Shown here: piece by piece, positions 10,186 to 23,090 of the stretch | Position numbering within the stretch: position 1 is the first letter of the stretch | Layout: every line of letters starts with the position of its first letter | Assembly: GCA_028583605.1 (NCBI GenBank) | Contig: CM053327.1 | Span: 18,835,629-18,899,628 of the forward strand | Source of the DNA: Dastarcus helophoroides | Taxonomy: Eukaryota > Arthropoda > Insecta > Coleoptera > Bothrideridae | Reading direction: 5' to 3' | Length of the DNA stretch: 64,000 nucleotides | The notes under the pieces: generated by a model | What the model saw: the letters and a program-made list of their open reading frames with translations, nothing else | The model's database searches: none | What the model was told of the DNA's origin: nothing | Position numbers and translations under genes: made by a program

Positions 10186-12115
10186 CTGCAAGTAAAAGAA
10201 CTTTTGATAGTGTTTGTTGATAGTTGTTTGATTAAACATCTATAAAAAAGGGCAAGTAAGAATTATCGAAGAATTATCTGGCTAATAGCATTAGGTGACG
10301 GAACACGTCATCTCATCAACAGTAGAACAATAATTAATTTTCAATTATTTTGGTATTTGAGAAATTTCAATCTCATGAGAATTATTAAGGGGAATTAAAA
10401 GGCGAGTAGCGGATCAATGACGCTATGCAGGTTCTAAATTTTGTTTCCATTTATTCAGTAACCTAGTGGAACTAGTGCCAAGAATTCATCTGCTGCTTCA
10501 AAATTTTTAGCACGTAAGAATATAATTTTCAAAAACATTGGATAGCCCACTAGTAATATGACCTTAACAGCATCATTTTAATAAAGAAGATTTCCTGTTA
10601 TCATGTAAATTGTGGCAAAAACACAGCCACTCAAAAGCCCGCCTCTACAACACAACTTCATATGAGGATTTTCTAAAGTTGTCAGCCTGTAGAAATAAAT
10701 TTCAGAAACGGTATTAGTGATAAATACATATAAAGAAAAGCATGTAACTTTTAGAATATTTAAGTTCTTCAATATCCGTTCTTTACATTGTTTTCATGAT
10801 GCTGCAAAGTGACATCAATCCAGATGTAAAATAGAGACGTAAATTTTTCAAACTTGTAGTCGGATCATGAGCTTACATCTTGGAAAAATAACTGTGGATA
10901 TGAATGAATGAAGAACAAAAACTATGACGTAAAATATTTTCTATTTTGCGTCATAGTTTTTCTTTTCTGCTTGCTAATACATAATAAACTAATATTTGTC
11001 TGTACTAAATTTAAGGAAACCCTTAGCTGGAAATATACTTCATCAAATCGTTTGGAACATACTCAAAAAACAACCAATTTTCAAGTAGAAATTTTGCAAA
11101 GCTTAGATCCTGCTAGAAATAAAAGAAAAAGGCAATTAAAATGCTAATTTTTATTACATAATTTTAAAAACCCTGATCTTTTTAGCAATTTTATTGAATT
11201 TAATTTTACACGAAACAGAAGAACCTAACTCAAGGAACAAAGTTAGGTAGAACTTAACCTTATTTGCCCACGGATCCGAATAATTGATGAAAAAATGTTG
11301 TGAATCGAAAAAATTGGTGAAAACATTTTAGGAACTGATAAAATAGCCCCCACCACAGAGGCATGATCGGAAAAGAATTTTTTTATTTGAAACAATTCTC
11401 TTTTAATTTGCAGCAATTCTCTATGGAGTTCATAAAAAAGGGGTTGTTAGGCTGAACAAATTGCAATTTGCAAGTTTTTGAGGGATACTCAAAATAAGAA
11501 ATTCCATTATATTATTTCCTTTTTTCAAAATAACTAAAAAAGTGCTAGTTTTTTATAACTGAACAAATATTTCAAGGGTTGGGCTGCAAAAATGGGTACC
11601 CTGCAATCTTTTAATTAAGTATTTAATTTAAAAAAGTCATACAACGAACTGCTTAAGTATTATTTGACACTACATCCATGCGTTAAAGTTTGGGCAGTTT
11701 ATGATATGTGCTAAATTTAGGGTTTACGACCTTAAGGAAAACATCAACCGCTTTTAATTCTCTTATCAACAAATTGCGGCGAGCAGTTTATACACATAAA
11801 ATTTTTATAATACAAAAACAACAAATTAAACATTTTAACTATTTTTACAAATGCAGTAAATTTCAAGTAAATATTTATTTGATCATTTCATAAATCATAA
11901 AACTGTACCATTAAAGGAGCGCAATTAATTGAAGCTATCTTTGTACTATTATGATTAGAGTTTTATTTAATTAAATGGATGTTTTCGCATTGTAATAACT
12001 TGGCATGTGTACGCTCAGAGTACAGAAACTACAAGTGAAGGAAAAATCAATAACCCAATTAATTAGAATTAGAAGACCAACCTAATATTATATCAACAGT
12101 GATGACTCAACTCAC
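10186..12115 (-). other. SLC12 intron 3
   Basis: AT-rich intron between exon 3 and exon 4, with a GTGAGT donor and a TTGCAG acceptor. Apart from the hairpin at 10917-10961 I see no recognisable element in it. Confidence 0.6.
10917..10961. repeat. 20-bp hairpin in SLC12 intron 3
   Basis: Two 20-base arms (10917-10936 and 10942-10961) are reverse complements at 19 of 20 positions, separated by the loop TTTTC. The arm core is ACTATGACGTAAAATA. The arms could be the remains of a tiny fold-back element or a stem in the intron RNA. Confidence 0.6.
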
Positions 12116-12211
12116 CTCCTTTTACTTCTCCATTAGTGCTGATTGCAGATAAAGAAAGAGTTGTAATTATCACAACTATCGTCGAGATGATAAGTATGAT
12201 AAATGATCCAC
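12116..12211 (-). CDS. SLC12 cation-chloride cotransporter, coding exon 3
   Basis: A 96-base exon between TTTTCAG and GTGAGT. It completes a split Gly codon from exon 2 and reads GSFIILIISTIVVIITTLSL and SAISTNGEVKG, leaving one G for exon 4. This is TM2 of the SLC12 fold and the conserved SAISTNG block before TM3. Length and phase fit exons 2 and 4 exactly, with no frame break. Too short to stand out alone, but unambiguous in context. Confidence 0.93.
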
Positions 12212-12589
12212 CTGAAAATAAATAAATAAAATAGTAATAATGTAATAAAACGGGTAGACAATATTTATCTTTTTTTTAATTATTTTATTACATAGAAAAT
12301 CATAACTGCTACGACGTGATGTGCGTACTGAAGCCGCTTTTTATAATTTGTTTTGTTCAATGTAAATTACAATTCTGCCAGATTGAGAAGAACAAGATCA
12401 TCAATCCCTCTTTTGAGGCTAAACCATAACTAAATTATGCAATGCAGAAAACCAGGAAAACTCCACTTTTTTATTACTACAAGTATTTTTTTTTTCAAGA
12501 AATGATAATGTAACCAAAGGAGCTGCCTCGTATATTCGTTCAGATTGCTTACTACACAAAGGTTTATGAAATTTGTTTGATTACTTTTT

Positions 12590-13500
12590 TAAAAATAAAT
12601 GGATAGAAATTATTATATTTTAAATTATTATTATGTAAATTAATAAATTATATTTTTATGTAATTCTGATTATTTTTATAAAATATTTATACCTCTTGCT
12701 CTGAGTTTAATAATTTTATTTTTTATTTAAAAAAATATTGTAAATTTGTAAAAAATATCACATTTAAAATTTTTATTTTTTCTAAATATTCTTTCATTCG
12801 TTTCATTGGTAAGTTTAAAACGTTAAATATTTCTTATTTGAGTATGTTTTTTTAGCTAGCATTTAAGTGGATTTTTTAATAGATTTTAAAAACATATTTC
12901 AAAAATTTCTTATTTTACCAGCAACAAAAAATATTATTAATAATAATAGAAAGAGTTTGACATTGAAAGTTAAAATCGAAATTAGTAAAAAACTTAAAAC
13001 ATTGCGAAAATATTGGATGATTTAAGAAAAACCGGCAGTTTTAAAAAAATATATATTGTTTTTAAATTTCGATTTCTTTTTCATTTGAACTTTAAAATGA
13101 AAATTACAATATTTGTTCGATATTCGACTCTGAAGGCGAAATTATAAGAGAAAAAATTTAATTTGCGAGTTTACATTGAAACCGATAAAAATGTCAAAAC
13201 TTCGATAAAGCCCTGAAAACTTACAAATAAATTTGTTTTGAAAATCTTTCACAATTTTTCTGAATCTTCTACATTTATTTTTGGAATTTGGGGTTTAACT
13301 AACTAATTATGATCAATGTACTATAGAAATATCAATACCTTACCATAAAATACCGACCTTTATATTTTAATATTTAATAAAAACAATTTCGTCAAGTAAT
13401 CCATTCGAAGAATTATTTTTATTTTTGGTTTTCTATTTTATTTAGTTTTGTAAGGCAAACATAGGAATTCCTAAAGAGTGTTTACTTTTTTCACCCAAAA
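12590..13500. other. AT-rich intron sequence
   Basis: Part of the intron between SLC12 exons 2 and 3. Extremely AT-rich with poly-T and poly-A runs, without a clear element. A weak version of the TTTCGA/TCGAAA theme appears near 13070-13260. Confidence 0.4.
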
Positions 13501-13511
13501 TTTGGAATGTA

Positions 13512-15413
13512 GGGTAAAGTATCCCAAATTGAACCGCCTCCTAAATTGAACCGCCTAAATATTCCTACCTTATTAAACTCTTAGCGCCACCTGCATTAAA
13601 CAGCTGAATCTATGTGTGTGCATGAGGTAAGCTCAGCAATTTTAGTATAATTTCCGTCAGAATTCAGCAATTTCTCACCTGTGTGTGTTGTGGACAGTTT
13701 TCGCATAAAACTATAGTAGATCTAAGTCTCTAAGAGAATTTTGATATTCTGTTAAAGAAAGGTACATTTTTGTAATTGTTACTAAAATTGCCACAGTTTT
13801 TGGTATATGTAACACTACTTACGAGTATTTAAAATTTACATATTTTGAAACGTAATGTTACAATATGTATTTTATTGACAGTTTTTCAATTTGAACCATA
13901 AACGGCTGTCTAAATTGAACCTCAAATTCGGAAACTTTTGTCTACTTTGCGAGCTTCCAAGTGGTCCGATCTTTTTTGCAAATGTCAAAAGGGGAAAATT
14001 AGGGAAAATGGTCTGAGCCAGATTTGGAACTAGCTCTAATAGCGTACAATGAGGGGAAAAAAGGTCTAAATAAATGCAGTAACGATTATGGAATACCTAA
14101 ATCGACTTTACTTCGGCATATTCGAGAGTGAAACAAGGTGGCCAAAGGTTTTATTAAATTATTAGGCAGGAACCTTATTTTCAATACTACTTTGGAAGAA
14201 TTGTTGTCGAACCATATTATTAAACTCTCAGAATCTCTTTTCCGACTCACTGTAAAAGATGTTCGAAGTCTTACTCAGATGCTTTGTTACTTGCACGAGA
14301 AAATGGAATTGTTATGGTGCAGTTCCCAGGTCATACGACACATCGACTGCAACCACTTGACCGTTTTTTTTTTCAAACCAATGGAGGTGTATTACACCCA
14401 AGCATTGGAAAAATAGTTAAGGACTAATCTTGGACAGAAAGTGCAAGAGTAACAAGTGGCTTCATTATTAAATGAAGCTTATGGAAAAATAGGAACGATA
14501 GAAAATGCCACTAATGGATTAGGGCATCTGGAGTATTGCCAGTAGATAGATATGTTTCTTCAAGATTTGGATTTTGCTGGATCCGTAGTTCTAGCCTGAA
14601 CCAAATAAAGTTCAAAGTAATGACTTTAGTCCTACGGATGACATTCCATTAGCACCTTAAAAAAAATCAAAACAGAAATTTATCAACACTCCTCTCTATG
14701 GATGTTGCCAAAATCTCATCAGAAACCTGAGCATCAATATTCTCCGCCAGCTTACTGGAAATAGCCCCATTAACTAAATGTATCAAAGCTGCATCTTTAA
14801 AGAAAAGCAGCAGAACTCACTAGCAATCCCTACAAAAGTTTAAGAAAAAAAGAAAAAGATGACGAGCAACGTTGAGATTGTAAGGAACGTGAAAAGGAAG
14901 AAGTTCAGGATATCATTCGATGTATGAAGTGCAAATCGTGGTTTCATTGCAAATGCGTAAAAGTGATTTTGTTTAAGAAGCTTATTTGTCAGACATGTGT
15001 GTAAAACCCCTTGAGTTTTTAGTTTATTTTTGTTTTTCAATGCTTGTTTCTTTTTAAATTATTTTTTACATGTATGTATATTGTTTGTAGGTTTGTACCC
15101 TTTTCTGTTGTTTCTATTTTTAAATAAAAATTTAACTGTCTTTCAAAAGTACCCACTCATAATTTTTATAGGTGGTTTCAATTTGAGGAACTAGTGGTTC
15201 AAATTTGGCAACCAGTTTTTTATATGGAACCATTTGCAACCCTTCAAAAAAATGTTTTACTTCGGAAGTATTACATTCCGACGGTTCATACGGCTGCAGT
15301 AGATTTCCAAGAGTGTAATTCAAATTTTGACGGCATATAAAATATCACAATCATACTTTTAAAAACCTACAGGTATTTTTCTAAAAAATGGTTCAATTTG
15401 GGGCACTTTACTC
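13512..15413 (+). mobile_element. pogo/Tigger-type DNA transposon (decayed)
   Basis: Terminal inverted repeats match well: the left end GGGTAAAGTATCCCAAATTG and the right end (read on the minus strand) GAGTAAAGTGCCCCAAATTG, both followed by AACC and flanked by TA (13510-13511 and 15414-15415), the usual pogo/Tigger target. Further AAATTGAACC-like words occur inside as subterminal repeats. The plus strand holds a broken transposase with an HTH, part of the DDE region and a C-terminal zinc-finger-like tail. It lies in SLC12 intron 2, in the opposite orientation to the gene. Confidence 0.85.
13985..15003 (+). pseudogene. pogo/Tigger transposase (internally deleted)
   Basis: Starting near 13985 the frame reads KWSEPDLELALIAYNEGKKG and NDYGIPKSTLLRHIRE, a psq-type helix-turn-helix. 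It runs through stops to about 14260. It resumes in the catalytic region at 14280-14416, with a frameshifted LHEKMELLW block that corresponds to ENGIVMVQFPGHTTH, then FFKPMEVYYTQALEK. A block near 14440-14640 (SLLNEAYGKIGTIENATNGF) is typical of the end of the DDE domain. The tail near 14900-15003 (RCMKCKSWFHCKCV, then LICQTC) is a PHD-like Cys/His finger as seen in several insect pogo relatives. The middle of the protein with the first catalytic Asp is deleted. Confidence 0.8.
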
Positions 15414-15470
15414 TAAATTTTAAATTTTCTTAACATTTTTATTTTAACGCCCGTCGCATATAACATGCTT

Positions 15471-15565
15471 CCGAATCAGGAATTCAGATTCGATTAATGG
15501 AATAAACGCTCTTCATATGAAGCGTAAAATCTGTGGCCATCGACGAATCTGAATTCCTGATTCGG
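15471..15565. repeat. Small fold-back element with 22-bp arms
   Basis: Two perfect 22-bp inverted arms (15471-15492 and 15544-15565) begin CCGAATCAGG and end CAGATTCG. A second weaker palindrome around CTTCATATGAAG sits in the 51-base middle. It is most likely a miniature fold-back element just beside the pogo copy. Confidence 0.7.
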
Positions 15566-15599
15566 AAACATAATCAGGATTTAGTAGCTGTAGGCCAGC

Positions 15600-18500
15600 C
15601 TAAAATGAATGTTTCGACCTTAAATTTCTGCAAAAATTTATAAACTTGATAACAAAACCATAATCATTTTGACAAAATGTTTAAAATAATTGATACGTTT
15701 AACCCTTACTAACAATAAGTGGAATTGTTTTAATTTATAAACTGTTTAGAATAATTATAATAAATATATCATTATTGGTAATTTACCAAATGTTTTTAAC
15801 TAAACGGTTCTTTTTTCTATTTCTCAATAATCTTTACTAATTATAAGTTTCCTAATAAGCATACAAATCTATTATTAAATTGTATTTGAACTATATGTAA
15901 CTATTTTACTTTATCTACAGCATTTAATGGGAAAACCAAAATTGGTACGCTTCGTATGCATTTATGACTGAAATATTTTTTTTTTAAATTGAATATCACT
16001 ATTATTAATATGAATCTGTCATTTGAAACAATGGATGATATAATTTAAAATAAATTCATATTTGCATTTTATACATAAATAATTGTCTCTGCAAAAAAAA
16101 CCATTTTTACCAATGTTATTGCACAGTTAGAAGCAAGGTATACCCTTGATGGTCGACTTTAAATTCTCATTGCATGAAACTGGCCGTTTTGAGCTTCACT
16201 GTAAAATGGTATTACATTATATCTAAATGTGCAGGGGAGTGAAAACTCGATGTTTCAGCCCTAATGTAACAAAAGGAAAAATAATATAAAAAAGTCTGAA
16301 AAGAGAAGGATGGGATTGGGTAAGGTCCACTTTAAGCCAAATTTGCTTTTTGTTCCATATTTGGAAATTGAAGGAATAACGCCTTTAATTTTGTTTCTCC
16401 AGAAACACACCTATATGTTTGCATATTTAAAAAAAGCTGATTTTTGTAAACAAAGTTTGTAAAAAAAAAATTTTTTTAGATGAAAGTAAAGGGTCTTTGA
16501 AAACAACTATTGTAAATAATTGGGGACATCTCAGAACCTATTGAATTGCTTTTCTGGGATTCTTTTGAGATTCCCCATGAAATAATAAATAATGTATCGT
16601 TGGCGTGAACATTTTTCAAAGTCAAATAGCAACAAAACAAAGTTTGTCAACCATTAGTTTAATTACACTGGTTAACACTGATTTTGTCACACGAACTCTG
16701 GTAGGTAATTGTGTTTGAACTACCCACCCCCACCACGAAACCATACTTTTTTTCCATTACCCCCAGTTTTCTTGTGGCAAGGTAAATTTTTTTTTTGGAA
16801 ATGTAGTCTTCCCAAATAGTGTTCGTTTTTATTTACGTCCATATATTATTTACATCTTAAAACATTTTATCAGAAATCAAACATAATATCATAATCATAT
16901 TAATTCCTCATTTGAAGTCTTTTTATCTTTAAAATTTGGGTACTTTTTATTTGAATGGGACACCAGGGATCGAAAAAAATCGCAATTAGGAAAAAGTTTG
17001 TCCTACACGTAGATTTTTAATTTCCAAATAGAAAACTGTAAAGCATTTACACTAGTCTCTCTGATTATTTCTACCACCACTTCATATAAAATTAGGCTTA
17101 CCAAAAATTTTCTAGAAGTGATGGGTTCCAATAAAAATGGGTTTTTATATTTCGAAGAGAAATTCCCCAGAATGAGTGAAGCAGTAGTAGTAGTAGTAGT
17201 ACTAGAACCACAAATTAAGAAAATTAATAAAAGACTCGTTGTTCAAAGAAAAAATAAATGTTCTGCAAAAATCAGCATAAACATGCTTCAAAAATTTAAT
17301 TGGAAATTTTTTGGTTTACCCTAAGAGTGACACTTAAGGATATTTGGTTAAAAAACTTTTATTGGAGTATAAAACTTTGGGTTGTAATATGGGGATCAAG
17401 ATTCATTTTTTAAACACATATCTTGACTTTATTCCTACGAATTAGGGGGCTCTGGGGGGATAAGAACTGATAAAAGTTTCATGCGGACATTCCAATTATG
17501 GAAAAACTTTATTAGGGCAGATTAATCTGAAGGGTGTTGACTGACTACTACTTCTTGATCAAGAGGGACTAATTAAAAGCTAATTCACTATAAAAACAAA
17601 GATTATAAGTTACTAATGTACATTTTTTATGTTATATTTCTGAAGATCCATCAGTTTTCAAACATTTAACAAACAAATGTCGTGGGTGATGAAAATTTCA
17701 AAACTGCTTATTTTAAATGACAACAACCAACACTATTAAAAAATATAAAAGAAGTTTATGTAACATGACAAACCTTCAATTTTGTTGACCAGTGTTATCG
17801 ACAGGTGCCCCTTTGCTTTGATTTTTGATTTATTGTGTTTCCAAAGGCTATTTGTTTAAATCATGGTGATTACTGATTTTTGGTAACACTTTTTTTTACA
17901 ATACATTTTTTATAATTTTTTAACCGAACAAGATCGCAAATTCTCTTAATAAAAGAATTTATTTAGAAAAATTAGCTCTATTTAAATATGCAAAAATATA
18001 GGTATGTTTCCGCAGAAAAAAAGTTTAATGACGGCATTACATTAGTCAAATATACAAATTTGGCTTAAAATGGGCCTTACTAAATCGAATGTAAGAAATT
18101 TTTTACATATTTTTTACTTTTCTTCTAATAGAGCTGAGACATTGAGTTTCGCTCACCATTTACATTGTTTCGCTTTCGCTTTACTTGTTTGTAAGCAATA
18201 TGGAACTTGCTTTTTCTTCCAAAAAAATCATATTAAACTTTTTTATACTGTTTTCTATCACCTTGGAAAATGTGGTTACATTAATGATCCAAACAGTTGT
18301 CGGATTTATGAACAATGGAAATACCTACATCATATTTCCTCGCATTCTTTGATTTGCTTTTATGAGTTGTGGAAAATTTGTTACTCGATGTTAAAGACCT
18401 TTTGATTTTGATTTCAGGAAGTTCCCACTTGGTCACTACTTACCTTGAGCCAAGTGCAAGGCAGGTATACATTTTCAAAATAATTTTACTTTTATCACTC

Positions 18501-21000
18501 TGGCTGATTCTTCATCATTCTCAATATGTTTTTATTTTAAATGAATTTCACCATATAAACGATTTAAAGGTCAATATAGGGTGCTTCAGTCATAATGTCA
18601 TTAATTTTAATCACATATTCGACACATAATCGAATGGCTTAATAAAGACAGAATATTTAAACAAAAATCGACTTTCTAAAAGAGAAGCAAATCATAAATA
18701 CTTTCTAACATAGTGCTACTGATCTATTCAAATGGTCCACGACATGGTAAGTCAGCAGACGCTTCTTACGTAACCAGCCACTTACCAAATTCAATGATTA
18801 GGCTCACTATTCAAAGCGACACATCGCTAATTAATAAACAAATCTTTAACTACTTATTAAAATTTAAAACTAATACGAAAATAATTGCACCTGTTTAACA
18901 AATTGTTTCGTTAACCAAGTGGTCTGACAAAAAGTAAAACAGAAATATGTATACTTATACGTAGCACAAACTACATTGATCGACAACAATTTCAATTTTA
19001 TGAATTGTGCAGGTACGAATTTACTTTATTTTTCAATGTAATTTCCTCAAGGAATCCTGCAATCTTCGTAAAATAATCTAAAACATACTTTGTTTAAATT
19101 TGATATACTCTACCATTCTGCATAAGGCTATAAAACTATATAAGTGTACGCCAAATTTAGTAACTGTCTATATCAATAATTAATAATATAAAAATATAAT
19201 TTCTAGTTAAAAAGAATAGGTGATAATATGTATTTTTGTTATTTCTTTTAAAATAGCGATAATTTGCAATTTTATCAACTAGTGCGAAGGCTACTAGAGG
19301 TAAAATTGCATAAAACTTTCTACAGCAACCAATTTCAGGAATCTTTAGTTTATTTAAAAAACTTTATAACAAAAATGTCACATTAGCAGGAATAGGTAAA
19401 AGATGGTTATCATTGGTTCATGTCTAAAAATAATTACAACCAGGTCATGTACGATATAACTAGTTATAAAGGTCACTAGTAGTGAGAAAACTTTCTGGTG
19501 TTATGGGTTGAAAAGCAACATCCAAAAAGTGCACTCTACGTGATATTGTTTAGGTTTTTAGGTATGTGAAACTTAACAAATTTAATAATGTCAATTAAGT
19601 AGGTAGTGATTGCCATGTAATCAAGTCATGACATGATAAAAGCTCTAATACTTGCAAGTGTCAAATGTATTACAACAATTTACTTGCCCTGACGGATAAT
19701 AGCTTGAATTTGTAAAATACATCCTGATCCTTTTAACCTTCCTATTAAGCTAATAAAAGCAGTAAAAAAATGTAATTAAAAAATATTTAGTTTCAAAAGT
19801 ATAAGGAGAGTTACAAATATACCCAAAAACGTATCCGAAAACTCCTAAACAGTTACTCTGCGACTAGTTGTTTGGACTGATTGGAAATCGTTAATAATAA
19901 GTCATCGGTGTAAGCTCATAAAATGTCAATAAAATTCCAATAATCCAAATTAACTTCCTTCCACTTATTGTATTTCTTTATTCCTGGACTATTTCAGCAT
20001 TTACCCTAAATGTTATTGACGATTCATCTGGAAGTTGGATGCATACTTTAAGACCTTAGTTACATTAATTAAAAAACCTTTCAAATCAAATATTTTTGTC
20101 ATCGATGTTTTGTCATCGGTGCCTCAGGAAGAAAGTTTGGGATAGGTAATGTTGAAAAAAAAATATGGTTTATAAATGGCACAATTATTGTGACGTATAG
20201 ATTTCATTTGTCGATTATCCTTCTTCACAGTGATCGTTTCGACCTTCCGATGTACTTGACCTAGCACAAGTGATTTAAAATACATGGTGAATCCCACAAC
20301 GTGAATGCTAATTATTTGATGCTGCAAAAAATAATATATTCTATTTCTATTTATAGTATTAAAATCGTTACGTCTTGAATTGTTCCAAAAATATGAAAAT
20401 ATAATCTTATTTAACGTTTCTTTAGGCATGTTGAGATAAAACCAAATTTATAACATTTTCCTTTTCTTAACTAAAAAGAAAATGTGTCTCATGGGCAAAT
20501 GTTTAAGGGTATTACTTGTTAATTCTTTTTTATGACAGATGTAAACGAGGAAGTTATGGTATCATTTAATTATTGTTATCATTTATTTACTTATGACTAA
20601 AATTTTATAATTTAAGGAATTTGTAAAGTTGAGAGTGCAGGGGTATTTTATCTAAACCAGCATGTATGATATGAAGTGTTGCATGTTACAGTTAAAAAAC
20701 TAATGATTTTTTAGAACAAAATACTATCATGCAAATTATAGCAACTAACAACTACGTCAAATAATTCGAGTGAATTTAAAATTACACAGGGAATCACTCG
20801 ACGAATTGAAGCCGACCGATTGATGTCACCAGAAGCAACTGAATTTCAGGTTATTTTTATTTGAAACAGAACGGCTTTTATTTGACAGAAATTTTAAGGT
20901 ACCGTAAAATCGACACATTCTAACGAATTAATGTAAATAAAAAAATTATCAAAAGATTTTAAAATCCTTAGGAAAGTAATTCAATGGTTATTTTATTGTA
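15600..21000. other. Long stretch of SLC12 intron 2 without a recognised element
   Basis: AT-rich intron sequence. A handful of 60-110 codon frames on either strand (for example 18070-18405 and 20124-20429) show no recognisable motif, no splice context and biased AT-rich residues, so I do not call them. Confidence 0.45.
17176..17206 (+). repeat. Short GTA microsatellite
   Basis: About six consecutive AGT/GTA triplets (GCAGTAGTAGTAGTAGTAGT). It lies in SLC12 intron 2 within an unrecognised 68-codon frame that I do not think is a gene. Confidence 0.6.
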
Positions 21001-21012
21001 TTTCTTTCACTT

Positions 21013-21276
21013 GGTTTTATGGTGGAACGGACTGGTCCTTGGTTATCTTCAAAAATTGAAAAACAAATCTTGTCCCCTGGAACCAAGAAAGATTAAAAAA
21101 CACAACTGAGGTTCGATAGCGTTTCCATAGCCAAGCTATCATCTTCAGAGAGATACTGTATCTCTCGATAGCGTTTCGATATCTTGGCTATCGAAATGCG
21201 TTAGAGCAACCTCTGTTATGTTTTTTAATCTTTTGGTTTCAGGGGACAAGATTTGTTTTTTAACTTGGTTTTATGC
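21013..21276. repeat. Family A hammerhead-like repeat, inverted pair
   Basis: A 264-base palindromic structure. The left arm contains AAACAAATCTTGTCCCCTGG, AACCAAGAAAGATTAAAAAA and CACAACTGAGG; the right arm repeats these in reverse complement (TTTTTTAATC, TTTGGTTTCAGGGGACAAG, ATTTGTTTTTTAA). The same repeat recurs at 60805-60925, 61755-62010 (also inverted) and 62105-62235. The copy at 60805 lies downstream of a GIY-YIG endonuclease remnant, tying the family to Penelope-like retroelements. Confidence 0.7.
21108..21162 (-). ncRNA. Hammerhead-like motif, family A, minus strand
   Basis: The minus strand reads GTATCTCT, core CTGAAGA (21142-21148), a GATAGC-TTG-GCTAT hairpin, then GGAAAC and a decayed stem III and stem I. 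It has an extra T between the core and stem II, so position 10.1/11.1 is not a normal pair. It lies in SLC12 intron 2 in the sense direction. Likely a decayed ribozyme. Confidence 0.4.
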
Positions 21277-21609
21277 TATGGTTATCAAAACTGTAAATTG
21301 AATAAACTAAAGCCTTAACAAAAATGGTTTTTTTAACCGAATTGAAGTATTAATTTTAATTGAATATGGTTTGGAGAACTGTCAGCTGTTTAATAAAGAA
21401 CACCCTCAAAGGCGATTTATTTCAGAACCAGCAATGAGTCGATTAGTTGAAAAAAATCTTCATAAACTGATGATGTAAAAAATTACTCTAATAAGGCAGA
21501 CAAACCGACAAACATATTAATATAAGCGTGTAACCAAAGTTCAGGGCAATCCTCACACTTCCAGGACAACAATTCCATCCTTACAAAGTACACATAATCC
21601 AAGTCGTAC

Positions 21610-22330
21610 CAGCGGAATACTACCCGCCTTTGGTAGCGTAAGCATTGGTTTTCTCAGCAGAGGCTTCAATCTTTCTGCCACTAAAATCTTTTGTTTTTCC
21701 TGTCAGCAATAGTTCCATTGTTATTTTTTTTACCATTGCGGCCAATATAAGTGTAGAAGTTTCCATTTTTTCATGTGCTATCACTGTGTGGTGTTTTTGC
21801 CACCAAAACTTGGATATTTCCGCCAACTAAATCTTTATGATCATAGAAGATCCTTTGTTGCTACCAGCAGCAACTCTGTTGTTTCTATCAGTATTTTTTG
21901 TAATTTTACCAGAGACCATTTCGGAGTCCCTGCTATCAGGAGTGCTGCTTTCGCCAGCACAAGCGACACTGTTTCCTGATATTATACTGTTTTCGGATGT
22001 TTGCTTCAGCATTTCGCTATTTTTGTTAGCAGAAGCTTCTTACTTTTCACTTGCGCCGGTTCTGCCAGTGTCTATGCTTCCACCAGGAGACTTTTGGTTT
22101 CTCCCAAGCTACTTCTTTTAGTAGAAGATTCCACGTTTTTCTCGTCAGGCGATTGAGATTTTCCTTTAGCAGTTGGATGTGTTGAAGTTTCCAAAGATGC
22201 TGCACGCTTGAACATGACGAGTGGTTTCCTTCTCCGCTCTCGGTGTGGTTTTCTTGAGGTGATTGATTCGATGTTTTTACGAATTCGTTAACGTTGAAAG
22301 TCAAATTTTGGAAATGTATGCCTACAAACA
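21610..22330 (-). pseudogene. Frameshifted copy of an unidentified Ser/Lys/Glu-rich protein
   Basis: About 700 bases on the minus strand are clearly less AT-rich than the surroundings and read as hydrophilic protein when three frames are combined: KTSNQSPQENHTESGEG, then ETSTHPTAKGKSQSPDEKN and ESSTKRSSLGETKSL, then EMLKQTSENSIISGN and GESSTPDSRDSEMVSG. At least two frameshifts and a stop intervene. The composition suggests a disordered or secreted protein. I do not recognise the family. It may be a retrocopy or a piece of a mobile element in SLC12 intron 2. Confidence 0.35.
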
Positions 22331-22854
22331 ACACGCATACGAATTGTGAATTATTTAATTTGTACGATTTTGGAGTTTTGACATTATTTCCAGGTTGACT
22401 ACAATTCTTTTGTTGATGCGACCTCTCGTTCGTATTTCTATGAGCGTCACAGTTGGCGTAAAGATTTAATCCAGGTTAACATCTTCAGTTTCATATGAAA
22501 ATCTGTTATGAATAACATGGGGGTTAGTAAACTTGTTTACATTAAGAAACTTTCTTTTTGTTCGATGGGATTATGATCGTAGTTATTTTTAATCTTTTGA
22601 ATATCTGGCAAGTTAGACCTGTTCCACTCATAATACAAGAATAAAAATTATCCCAGTACTGGTGACCTAGTATAAAACCTTAGTTATATTGTACACAACA
22701 TAATTATAATTCTCAGCAATATTTGCTTTAATTTGGATGCAGCGAAAATGTTCCTCCTAAGATACAGTCAAAAGTCACCTAAAAGTTACTCAATGCAATT
22801 CAGCTCCGATAAAAACTTATGTGACTGACTTATAGCTGTAAATTGAAAATCTAG

Positions 22855-23090
22855 TGAGGATAACATTGTGATGACGTCAAGGAAGACCGAAACTCATCTA
22901 TGATTGTTGGTTGTAAATAATTTCAACTACGCCATCTTCAACTGTTTTATACAGAACATTTAAATTGCTTCATTTGCTAGGTTTAGGATGTTTAAGATAT
23001 TATCTAAACGCATGTTACGTCGAGGGTGCTTATACCTAATGGATCTTGCTGTGCAACCTATAATAGAATGAAAGTTACCTCACCACTAGC
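22855..23090 (+). ncRNA. Hammerhead motif and repeat, family B, plus strand (decayed)
   Basis: GTGATGA (22868-22874) replaces the core CTGATGA. It is followed by CGTC-AAGGAA-GACC as stem II, GAAA (22889-22892), CTCATC and TATGATTGTTGGTTG. The following sequence (TGTAAATAATTTCAAC, then ATGGATCTTGCTGTGCAACC) matches the same positions of the 8 kb copy. The missing core C and weak stem I make self-cleavage unlikely. It lies antisense in SLC12 intron 2. Confidence 0.55.

Noticed and set aside
18070..18629. Two long plus-strand frames (111 and 86 codons)
   Set aside because: Residue content follows AT-rich base composition, there is no motif or splice context, and they lie inside an intron of the SLC12 gene.
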